Positions 19,657-29,639 of a stretch of 64,000 nucleotides of DNA are shown one piece after another; positions within the stretch are counted from its first letter, which is position 1, and each line of letters starts with the position of its first letter. The translations under genes and the position numbers were made by a program. Origin of the DNA: Magnaporthiopsis rhizophila (Eukaryota > Ascomycota > Sordariomycetes > Magnaporthales > Magnaporthaceae); the NCBI GenBank assembly GCA_003049465.1, contig PYSS01000081.1, positions 62,001 to 126,000 on the forward strand. The letters run 5' to 3'. Below the pieces are notes generated by a model. It was not told the origin of the DNA. It was given only the letters and a program-made list of their open reading frames with translations, and searched no databases.

Positions 19657-19800
19657 TGTTTTATATCGCGCTTCCAAGGAGCTAGGAGGCTATACGAGTG
19701 GAAAGTGTCGACTGGTGGTGGCGTTGGTAAAGTTTGCAGCTGGCGTTGAGGAAAGGAAGAGAGAGAGGGGGGAAAATCGGCTTCGATGGAATGGCGGTCC

Positions 19801-19808
19801 TTTTTATA
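19801..19808 (-). promoter_or_regulatory. TATA box of secreted-protein gene
   Basis: Minus strand reads GGTATAAAAAGG, about 145-150 bp before the ATG at 19656. It is followed by a pyrimidine-rich stretch (CCCCCCTCTCTCTCTTCC), a common arrangement at fungal transcription starts. Confidence 0.6.
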
Positions 19809-19932
19809 CCGTGAAGGGACGTCGTCCAAGATCGCTTAGTTCATAAGGACAGGGGGCAAAGCGGCTGGGACTGATCGAAACGAGAAAGTGATAAAAGAAA
19901 TGTAACCAAAATCAAGTTGCCTTTTGGCATTA

Positions 19933-20760
19933 AGTCAGTGCACCCCCTTCCGGCCACCCCCACTTCCGGCCACCTGGATCCCCATACAAATCCACCCAAA
20001 TTCACTGTTTTAAAAGCGGTATAACAAATCTGGGAAAAATCGGATGAGTATAAAATAACCAGTTTTGTAAAATTTAAAAGCTAGATTTAATATAAAAAAT
20101 AAGCACTTTTACTAAATATATATTATATGTAATAAATATATTTTAAACAAAAGATAGGTGAAATGTTAATACTGGCTAATAAAATATATATAAATTATAA
20201 CGGTTAAAAAAAAGCTAATAACTTTTTAATTATAAAAGTAATTGAAATAAAATAACCTGTTTTATATTTATAAAATTCGCGATTTTTAAATACCCTTATT
20301 TATTATTATGTATATTACGTAATTTTATAAATATAAGCTTAATGCACAGTGTAAAATACAGTGTATTATAAATTATTAAATAAAAAATTAAATAAAATAC
20401 TTATTAATATAAGGTTTTAAAATTTATATAAGCTTTTATATTATTAATATATAATAAAAACTATTATATAAATTAACCTTTTATTTATAAAATTATTTCT
20501 GATTTTACTTTACACGTAATTTGTATGTATTTTTTATTTTTATCTTTTATATTAAATTATACTACATATTTATAGAGTATTAACAAAAATTTACCTTTTG
20601 GATTAAATTTAGCTTTTGAACTTTATAAAACCGTTTACCTTTTATGTATAAGAATTTTTTCCGATTTATTATAACGCTTTTAAAACAATGCATTTGTGTG
20701 GATTTGTATGGGGACCCAGGTGGCTGTCCGGGGGGGTGGCCGACAGGGGGTGCACTGACT
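19933..20760. mobile_element. 828-bp MITE with pogo-like ends
   Basis: Ends AGTCAGTGCACCCCC and its reverse complement, flanked by TA (19931-19932, 20761-20762). The inverted similarity extends over about 110 bp (both arms contain CCCCATACAAATCCAC and TGTTTTAAAAGCG). Interior is very AT-rich and has no coding frame, so it is non-autonomous. End sequence is shared with the pogo element at 10901-12876, which may have mobilised it. Confidence 0.85.
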
Positions 20761-20762
20761 TA

Positions 20763-21352
20763 CAGGAAGGCCCACGAACTTACCAAAAAAAAAAGGAAAA
20801 GAAAAGAGAAATTGCCCGTTGCCATACCTCTTTTATCATTTTATGCAACGTTCCACTCTGTGGAAATACCGCCAAATGCGCGTGTTTAATGCCGAAGCGG
20901 TGCAGCGTGAACGGAGGCCGGTCCGGCAGTCTACCCCTATTCTCGGCAACCCCCCCTGTGCCCGGAGTCGGGGTCGAGCCACATGCATTCACCAATTCTT
21001 AGCATTACGCGGTTAGTGCACACTGCCAATTTGCATACAAATCCCTAACACCAGCCAAATCAGCGACCCAATACCAACAACGCACCCGCCAACGGCGCCG
21101 GCGACGGCAGCATGCCGTTGCCCCAGCCAGGGCAAATTGCCGCCTGAATCCGCGACCAGTGCCAGCCAAATTCGGCAGCGAATTTCCGTGGAACTTACAC
21201 TTGTAATATAGGGCCTGTCCCAGGGTATAGCTGTTTTTTGTTTTTTCCATACTAATTTTAACAACTGCTTGTTTTTCTGTTTATGGATCCGTGCCAGGGG
21301 CTCCCTGGCCCTAATAAAAAGCCTAATAAATATAGCTCTAAACCCGTTAGAA
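20763..21352. other. host-like segment between MITE and gypsy-3
   Basis: GC-richer, not RIP-marked. Contains an A-rich stretch at 20784-20812 and a GC-rich block around 21060-21180. Minus-strand frames up to 83 codons exist (21264-21013) with Arg-rich composition but no motif I recognise. Ends at the gypsy-3 LTR. Confidence 0.4.
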
Positions 21353-21806
21353 TGTTACAATCACAGGCCTTTTGCTCCTAGGGTAGGGCACCTAGGGGCG
21401 GTGTTGAGCAGTACTGGTCTTGCAAGGTTGCTTTGCACGTGATCTGGGGTCTGGTAAGAACGTTATCTGTTATTGTTTGCCCAAGGGAATGTTTTGGAGC
21501 TAATTTAGGTTGACTGATGCCGAAACCTTAGTTAAAATTACCTGTTTACCCGGAGGTTCTGCCCTTATTTATAAGCGGATAACCTCCTTATTAAACTTTT
21601 TAATCTATAATTTGCTAGCAAATTACAAATTATCGACCTTAATCTGTAATTTGCCAATAGATTACAAATTATTTTGGGTTACGTAACTTTTTTTATAGCC
21701 CGGTTTTAATTGTTTAGCCTTATGGCTTGCGTATTTGCGGGGTAAGGTATTTTGTTAGGGCTTAGCCCTTTAACCTTTTTATTTTTTGTTATTTGTGGTT
21801 ATAATA
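21353..21806 (-). repeat. gypsy-3 3' LTR (454 bp)
   Basis: On the plus strand it begins TGTTACAATCACAGGCC and ends GGTTATAATA (family end GGTTGTAACA), i.e. the reverse complement of 4375-4862. Followed by CCAGGTTCCCC, the polypurine-tract region in reverse. Confidence 0.8.
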
Positions 21807-21916
21807 CCAGGTTCCCCTTTTTAGGCCAAATTCTTTTGGTTATTTTTGCAGCCCGGGTCCTTTATATTTGGTAAGTATTTTTTTTATTATTCTATTGCTT
21901 TTTTGCTTTTAACAAA

Positions 21917-22489
21917 ATGTTTGGTCGGGTTTCCAAAAAAAAATCTGTGATTTTATTATTGCTGCGTTATAAAAACCTGCTTTTTGCGGTTTTTATTTTT
22001 GTTTTCTTTATATTTTTTTGTTTTTATTACCACAAAATCCTTAAGTGCAAGAAATGTTTTGTTTTTTTCCAGGACTTTTTTTATTGTATGGAATATTTTT
22101 GCTTTAACCGTTCCTTTTGCAACATTTTAGGTTTGTTATTTAAAAACCTTTTTTTTTATAGCGCCCAGCACTTTTGTTTAAAGGCGAAGCTGGAAACTGT
22201 TAAAAAAAAACTGCGGGTTTTTTTGGCTAAAATTAAGCATTTGCGAAAATAAAAAAAATATTAGCATAAAAAATTAACCCGTATTATTTGGCATAAAATT
22301 AACAGTATCGAGGAATTGGAATATATAAAATAAAAAAAAGCCGAATAATCGGTTTTTTAGGCTGTTTTGCTGCCTGAGCCGATTTTTGCCGATATTTCTG
22401 CGGATGGGTTTATTTTGGATATTAATCCTAATTTGAGCAGGTTTGGCCGAACCAATCCTGACCTGAACCTGTTTGCTTTTTTTAATTAG
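21917..22489 (+). pseudogene. antisense reading frame of gypsy-3, ~190 codons
   Basis: Counterpart of 3716-4264. Starts MFGRVSKKK at 21917 and ends NPDLNLFAFFN-stop at 22489; 573 nt with no frameshift. The first 111 codons are open, then three stops interrupt. Conserved C-terminal pieces: SIEELEYIK and DLNLFAF. Intron 21871-21915 upstream of the ATG has donor GTAAGT; the acceptor reads CAA where copy 1 has CAG. Confidence 0.6.
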
Positions 22490-22699
22490 GTAAGCTTTTT
22501 CTGGTAAAATGCTGTATTTTTAACAAGGTTGTGTATTTTTATAGCCGTTTTTATCGATACTTTTGTAAAGCTTTTTGGCAATTTATAAAAATTTTTTTTT
22601 ATATATTATATTTGTGCTTATATTTTGCTTATTTAATTCAATATTATTATTTGTAGTAATATATTTTATTATTAAAGATTTTTTCGATTTGTTATTTTT

Positions 22700-23635
22700 A
22701 ATTTGGGTTAATTTTTATTAATTTCGTGCTTTTCGAACCAGGCAATACCGGTTTTAATAGGGAAATATAAAAAATAGGGTGGATTTTTATGGTTAGCAAT
22801 AATTAAAATTCGTAATTAATCATTAAAATTATTTTTTTAATTTTGAACGGTCCGAATTTTTATAATCCAGTTTATTATTTAACTGTTTTGTTTTAATATT
22901 GCAGCGCAAAAAATAAATGTTATTTTTTTTTAAAAATTGGTTTTTTAAGCTTTTTTTTATTTGTTTGGGTAAATATGCATTTTCGAAACTTTTTGAGCTT
23001 TTTTTGCAAATGCTTATATAATTTGGTTATTTTGGTGATTTATATTTTTGTTATTAAAGCGTTTTTTTTATTTTGGGTTTTTTTGTACATTGTAAGTATA
23101 AATTTATAATTTGCAAAAAATAGGGTCATTTTTGTATTTTTGTATATCGAATTATTATAAACAAATTGGGCTATAAGGAAAAATTATACCTAATTATTTT
23201 GTTTATAATTAATATAATAATATAAATATTATTTTATGGTTTGATTTATCCGTTTTATTTGCCCATTTATTTTAGGATAATATATTGTTAACAGTGCATA
23301 TTTTGTTTCGAGTTTGGCTATAAAAACCTTTTAAAATTTGCTAATAAAGAATTGGTTTTGATCTGTAATTAATTTATTGGGTGTTTTATATTTGGCAATC
23401 ACGTTTTTGATAAAAATATACGCCAATTTTGCGGCATTGCTGCTTTTTTTGTAAAATAAAAACAAGGCGTATTTGGTAAACCTATTTACCATTATTAGAA
23501 TATTGTTATATTGGATATTTGTTAGGGGTTTTTTTGATTTAGGAAGTTTAATTACGAAATTTATCGTGATTTTTTGTTATGCTTTATTAAGCACTGGTAA
23601 AGGTTGCAATAATCCGTAGGATTTATATTTGCTAG
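22700..23635 (-). pseudogene. gypsy-3 integrase and chromodomain remnant
   Basis: Reverse complement reads KLPKSKKPLTNIQYNNIL, NRFTKYALFLFYKKSSN, KLITDQNQFFISKF and INGQIKRINQTIK between about 23560 and 23235, the integrase core with catalytic Glu changed to Lys (QIKR for Q-ER). Chromodomain-side sequence follows toward 22700. Less damaged than gypsy-2 in this part. Confidence 0.75.
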
Positions 23636-23934
23636 TGCTGGCAGAAGAGGTTTTCTCCTGTTCAGTCGGCTCGGAAATCTCCAAAAAGGGTGAATAACGA
23701 TTTTTATAATCTGGGGAAATCCTATTATTATATACAAGGAGGAAAGAATCTATTTGCCTAAGGAAGGGCAAAAAATTACCCTTTTATTTGTGCGAAAGCG
23801 ATCGCCCAAAAGGCGATCCGCTGCTTTAGCCGTACAGGCCGGTTAGCCCGTGCGGGATTCAAAAGGCCCCAAAGGGTTTCTTTATTTTATCCTCCTTTTC
23901 CGGATCGCATGTGTACAGAATGCTTATTCCGATA
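23636..23934 (-). repeat. copia-B LTR (3' LTR of copy A)
   Basis: Homologous to 35720-36017, 33991-34289, 37188-37487 and 45595-45892. Plus strand begins TGCTGGCAGAAGAGG and ends ATTCCGATA. Contains the conserved foldback pieces GATCGCCC..GGCGATCC and ACAGGCCGG. Confidence 0.85.
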
Positions 23935-24541
23935 CCGGCAATTTTTTTTATGCGCAGGTATTCCGGTGTTTTATTCCCATAGTATAATAGGTTTATCCCG
24001 AAAATTGTAAGAATTTTCGGAAGTTCTAACGGAGGGGTTTTTATAAAAGAAATGCCGGATCCGGTGATCCGGTTTTTTAATAAAGGAAATAATCGGATCT
24101 GGTAATTTGGAATATTTATTTAGAGAGGGAAACGGTTTTAATAGGCCGGTAATTGAGGCAAAAAGAAAATAAGCGCTTTGGAAAGGCATTTTTATATTTT
24201 GAAAGCACTGAATTATTAAACCAAAAAATGATAGGAAAAAATGGTACAGGTGCGGATTTTTATATAATAAAAGGCTATTTAGCAAATCGTTTTAATAAAA
24301 AATAATATTAATAATTGCTTTTATAATTTTAAAAATAGGGTTTATATTTATATAAAAATATTTTGTCCGTTTTGTTTATAATCCGGCTAACCTGTACCGG
24401 TAAACCTTATTTATTAACCTGTTCTTTTTATGCTTTTTTTGTATGCGTTTTATTGTTTAGGATTCTGATTAGTTAATTATTATTTTGTTAATTGTTATTT
24501 TTTTTCCTTTTTTTTGCCTTTTTTTTGTTCCTATAGCCAAA

Positions 24542-24937
24542 ATGGCTGGTAAAAAAAGAAAATTGTTGAGTTTTATGCGGTTATATAAAAACCGTTATTT
24601 TTAAAATCTGGGCCCAACTGATAATTTTTTATTAAATAGTAATAAATTTAAAATTATTATTTATAACGGTTAAATTAAAAAATAAACTGTTTTTTTTGCA
24701 AAATTTGGCTGTACTAGTGCTTTTGATTTAGGTAAATAATCCCTAAATCGATACCAATACTGTTAATATATTAATATTTTGTTTCGAGAAAGCTAAATGC
24801 GTTTAGGTTTTGGATAAACCATTTTTTGCTCCGGTTTCGAATCCTGATTTTGTTTTGATCGAAAATTTCAAGTATAATTTTGTAATTGGCGCTTTCGAAA
24901 TTATTAATTTTTTTTTAATTAAGCCCGATAATGTTAC
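24542..24937 (+). pseudogene. antisense frame downstream of pol in copia-B copy A (N-terminal part)
   Basis: On the strand opposite to pol, ATG in CCAAAATGGC context (good fungal start context) opens MAGKKRKLLSFMRLYKNRYF, broken by stops, then GPTDNF..NSNKFKII. Copy C has the same frame on its minus strand from 44973 (MAGKKRKLSNFTRLHKSRYF, NLGPTDNFSSNSNKFKII). Interrupted by the TIR insertion at 24938 and probably continued at 28313-29000. No family recognised; whether it is a real gene is uncertain. Confidence 0.35.
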
Positions 24938-27900
24938 AGCCCTGGTGCGCGGTGTTTTGGTATCCTGCATATAATAGAGTGGATTATTTGTGGGATTGCT
25001 GGGATTATGTGGTGCATTATTATAATGGGGTGGGTTTGTTCTCGGTGTTTTGCAGGGCTCTGTTTTAAAATAGTCTGATTTTGGGATATTACTGTGTGAT
25101 AATTTGTGGTTATTTTGTGCATAACCAATCGTATCTGTTTAAACCGAGCACTTTTGTTACAAATGCGATATTATTAATTATGATCTGCGCATAGGCCTAT
25201 CGACCATATTATTGATTATTTTAAAGGTTGCTAGAACAGGGATATTATTTGGTATTGGTGTTTTAAGCGAGATTATTATTTATTTATATGCATTGTGAAC
25301 CGCGTTCCTATCGTAACGAGATTTTTTTCGTTATTTTTGCATTTTTGTTATGCCGAATATATTTTACAAATCTTATAAGGACGGATATTTTATTTGTTTT
25401 TGTTTTAATGATTATTTTTTTTCGAAATGTATTTATGATACCGTTATAGGCGAACAGCTCGGTATTATTATTTTTATTTTAATTGCTTTTTGTACGGAAT
25501 AATCCGTTTTATAGCCCGCTATTCTCGGTATTATTATTGGTATTATTAGTTGGTATTAATATAACTTTTGTTTTTTTGTTTTACCTGTTAATTGCTGGTT
25601 TTCCCTTTTTTTTTGCGATACTTTTTTAAGCAGGAGCTTTTGCAAAAGTTGCTGCTTTTTGAGTAAAAGCCTGCGGAATATACGGATTATAAAATTTTTC
25701 CACCGGTCGGCTATTATTTTTTTTGTTGTTATTATTATTATTGTCTGTGGCTTTTTTGCAATACGCTTATACCCTTATTATTATTATGGTTTACGAATCC
25801 CGAGGAAATTACCGCTGATATTTCGGTAATTGCCGAGGCGCTTATAAGTTTGCATTTAAAATAACCGCTGTTACTGCGATTAAAAAAAGCATTTGCGGTA
25901 ATTTTGTTGGTTTTGGTGATAGGTTTTTGCCTATTTTGATCCAGACCCAGGCAGGGTTATTTAATTATGATTTTGTTCTTTTTGCTATTAAGCTTTATTA
26001 TGGTTTTGACCGGAGCTTTTTTGAGGTAATTTTTCGAGGTGCAAAGGCTTAAATGGAGGTGTGTGTGTCGCGCTTTTGCAGTGTGCATATTATTGTATAT
26101 ATCCCTTTTAAGCTAGGTGTTAAAAATTACTGGAATATATTTAATACTAATACTGGTATTAAAATAATTTTTTTGATTAATAAGGCTGATAGCGGGTTTG
26201 GTATTTTGGAGGGTAATTTTTATTTTTTGTTTTGGGTAAACAAGATTGGGGATATTTTTTTTTTCTGATACTCGGCTTTATTTTTACCGTGTTATTAATA
26301 CCAAGTTTTGCTGGCGTATTTTGTTGGATCAGGCTTAATATTTTACGGTGCGTGACGTTTTGCAATTTTGGCCGGTTAGTTTGTGGGTTTTAATGGTTTA
26401 TAAGGCTAAATATTACGGTTTGGATGCAGACGGTTTGTATTATTGTAATAATAATAAAGTTCGGTGCGATATTTATTTTATATTTTTTTTATATGCTATT
26501 TTTTATTATAAAGCGGTATTTGTATTTTGCGCTTTTTTTTGGGGGTTTTATAGAGGTGGATGTGGATTGTTGTCAGCCCAAAGCGGAGATATCTGTTATA
26601 AGGTTTGGCAAATCGGTGTTTCGATCCAGTTTTTTTGCATTGGAGGTATTTATTATTATTTTAGGGTTTAAAAAGCGTTTTTTGCCTATTATAAAGGTGC
26701 GGAAGATTAGCTTAATATTATTTTGGCAACAGGATTAATTATAGGAAATTGTTGTTTCTTTTTTTTATTTGTGTTATAAAGGCCTCCAGCTTTTTATTTG
26801 TGAATCAGGTGTATTTTGCCCTTTGCTTTTCACAAATATGGGCCTTGTTATATGCATAAATATATAATTTCTGTCCAACTAATTAGCATTTATTTTATTA
26901 TATCCATATGGGTCTTTGTTTGCCAAATAAATATAAGGTAACCCCCAGCTTTCGAAATGTACCTTTTCTTAGGTATTTGTTTGTTATTGAGAAGTTATTT
27001 TGATACCCCAGCATTTATTTGTAATGTTTGAGTATATTTTTGTTACTTAAAGGCATATTATCGATAACCAAATTTTTTTGGTGCTGTTAAGGAGGGAGGC
27101 GTTTTAGCAGCCGCTTATATAGTTGTGTAAGCCTAAATTTCTGGCCCATATTATTTTAAACAGCCTGGTTGGACCGTATAAATATAGTGATTTGGATCGG
27201 CCTGTAATAAATAATATTAGCCTTATATTAGCCAGGCCGGTAAGGGCCCCCCCGGGGGCCCTTTTGGGATAGGGGGGTTAAGCTAAGGCCGTATCCAAGC
27301 AAAATACCACAGGGTACCGAAGCAAAGACTCGGTCCTTACCCTTTTGGGGGTCCCGGAGCGAGGAATAAGCAAAAAGGGGGGGTTATAGCATTATACCTT
27401 TTTTTTGTGAAGGTTATCCTGCATCCATTTTATAATTTCCATAGGGATGTCCCACATTTTATTTAGTTTGGGATTAATATATTTTGGGACGGGTATCCGG
27501 AAAGTGTTATTAATATAAATTTTGATACTATTATAATAAAAAATCAGATTTTGTGGTTGGATGGCTTTGAATAAGGCAAAAAATGCTTTGCAATCCGTTA
27601 TTTCCACGGTTTAAAACCAAAAATCTGCTTTAATTTCTTTCCGGAGGCCTTTTGGATTGGTTATTATTTTGCTGATATAACGGGACCTCCCTTTTCGTTT
27701 ATGGAGGTACCTTCACGCTGCAAATTGGTTTTTTGTCCGATTAATGTTCGGATGGAACCTTCCGATATCGAAATGTTTTGGGCTTTTGATATTGCATTTA
27801 CCAAACCAATTCCTAATAATATGGAAATGTTTGGTGCCGTTTTTATGGTTTTTTTGAACGGTATAGTATTTGTTAAACTTGAATTTTTTTATTCCGGTAA

Positions 27901-28312
27901 CAAACTTGTTATTAATAAATAAACATTTCGGGTAAATAGGAAAAATTAATCTGGCTGCTAATTGGAAAAGAATATTGGCGGCGGCTGCAGGGTTAATAAT
28001 ATTAAGGTTATTTAATTGCTAATTGATAGGTGATATTAGTTTTTCCTTTTGTATAAAAACGGGGGTATCCATTAATAAAAAAAATAATAAAACGAATAAT
28101 ACTGGCACGATTTGTGTGTCGTATTAATTTTCGAGATTATTTACGAAAAGGTTGGATAAGGGAGAAAAAGGGAGACGAGGGGGGGATGATATCCCCCAGA
28201 GTTGGGAGGTGGTGAAATCTATTGCTGCCTGCTCTGCTGCTTGGGATACCAAAAAAAAATCATCATGGGTGTCCTGTCCTTTTTATACTTTTTTTCCGCG
28301 GATACCAGGGCT
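24938..28312 (+). mobile_element. unidentified 3.4-kb DNA transposon with AGCCCTGG ends
   Basis: Left end AGCCCTGGTGCGCGG, right end as reverse complement AGCCCTGGTATCCGCGG. It is flanked by TAATGTTAC (24929-24937) and TAATATTAC (28317-28325), with 4 extra bases (GATT) at the right edge. Copy C carries the empty site (reverse complement near 44575: GATAATGTTACAAATTTTG), so this is an insertion. A duplication of 8-9 bp would fit hAT or MULE superfamilies; I could not recognise a transposase domain. Interior is RIP-damaged apart from a short GC-rich block at 27236-27385. Confidence 0.65.
26053..26740 (+). pseudogene. broken coding frame of the unidentified TIR element
   Basis: Open stretches 26053-26268 and 26348-26671 read like decayed protein (LGVKNYWNIFNTNTGIKI, INKADSGFGILEGNF; then VRDVLQFWPVSLWVLMVYKA, KYYGLDADGLYYC). 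A preceding stretch near 25890-26045 has QTQAGLFNYDFVLFAIKLYY in the same frame. Frames shift between the parts. Presumed transposase by position only; no known motif found. Confidence 0.35.
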
Positions 28313-29000
28313 GATTTAATATTACAGATTTTGCTGTGGCAGTAGTGCAAATAATCAAAGTTACGGGCGCTTTTTTGGGATTTATATTTAAATTTTTAAA
28401 CAATTGTTAAAAAAAAAAAGTTTTGTGTTAAACAAAAAAGGATTACTTTTTAACAAATAATTAATATTTTATTAGGAGCAGCTTTTTAATGCTAATTAAA
28501 TTATAACAATTTGATAAATAAATAAGCCAAATTTATTAATTAGCTTGATAATAATTTTATTGCGCAAAGAAATTATAATAAAAAAAAAAGAGTTTATTAA
28601 GCCTTTAATTTTTTAATTTTAAAACGGACCTTTTACCGAGCAATATAAGCAGGCCACAATTTATTTTATACCTTTTAAATAATCAAAATTTGCTTAGGTA
28701 TAATTATAACCTTTATAAAAGCCGGTTAAAATTATCGATTTTATTATTTAATAGTTCGAAAATTGTTCCGAGCCTAAAACCCCTAAAAAAAAAGGGCAAG
28801 AGCAAAATTGTTTTTAAAATTTCCGATTATCCTATTATTGGTGGTAAAAGTATTAAACTGCTAATTTTAAGCTTTGGCAAGCGCAATAAAAAGGGGAATT
28901 TAAGATTGGTCCTATATTTAAAATGCTTTAAATTAATTTTGGCCCGTAAAATACCGGAGTTTGATAAAGAAGGTGATTGTTAGGATCAGATCCCGAACAA
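28313..29000 (+). pseudogene. antisense frame of copia-B copy A (central part)
   Basis: Open stretch 28690-28983 (97 codons) contains KGKSKIVFKISDYPIIGGKS and LSFGKRNKKGNLR. In copy C the same strand reads KGKSKIVFKISDYPITGGKN and LGFGEHGKKGDLRSVYAW (near 44110-43990). It lies downstream of pol on the opposite strand. The relation to the MAGKKRK start is inferred from order and strand only. Confidence 0.35.
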
Positions 29001-29639
29001 AAAGCGGTATTAGTTATATATTTTAAGCTATATATACAAATTTATATAAATTTTTCCATTTTGAAAATTTAATTGTAAAATTGGGCTAATAATTATTTTT
29101 AATCCTTTTTTGGTTTTGCGTTCGGTTTTTAAATTTTTTGCGGTATAGCGTTAAGGCAAAAAGGTTAGCAAAAAGGCTATAAGTTTATTCCCTAGATTAG
29201 ATAATCGGAATATATTTTACTAATAAGAATTATTTAATTGCAGGAATTTGATAAGTAAAGGATTATTTGCAAAATGATGCTGATTTTTGCCGAGAAGGAT
29301 AAGGGTAAAAATAATCTGTTTGCTAAAGCAAATAATAATTTTTTTACAATAATATAAGCAAAATATAATATTACGGGCTAAGCGGCCGTTTTAAAAATAT
29401 GGAATGCTGCGGCCCTAATAAAAGTATATAATAAAAAGGAGAAAAAAAAATAAAGGGAGATTTGGGGATATGCATTTAGAAAATTGCGATATTATTTTTT
29501 TATGCTGTATTATTTGCTGTTTTTATCGATTATGGGAAGTACAGTTTTATATTATATTGCGCTGTATTTTTAAGGTTTATTATTTTCATTATGGAAAAAA
29601 GAAATTAATTTAGTATAATTCCTGGCTTTTTTTTATTTT

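Larger units (their letters stand above)
21353..23635 (-). mobile_element. Ty3/gypsy copy gypsy-3, truncated at integrase
   Basis: Minus-strand element: 3' LTR at the left end, antisense frame, chromodomain and integrase remnants, then cut at ~23635 where copia-B copy A begins. In gypsy-1 the sequence goes on past this point (ATTTGTTAACTTT at ~2437), so the break lies in the integrase zinc-domain region. RT, gag and 5' LTR are absent from the window. Confidence 0.85.

Noticed and set aside
20950..21020. tRNA-like sequence on the minus strand (GGCTCGACCCC resembling a B box)
   Set aside because: D- and T-arm-like pieces are adjacent with no room for an anticodon arm; no cloverleaf forms.
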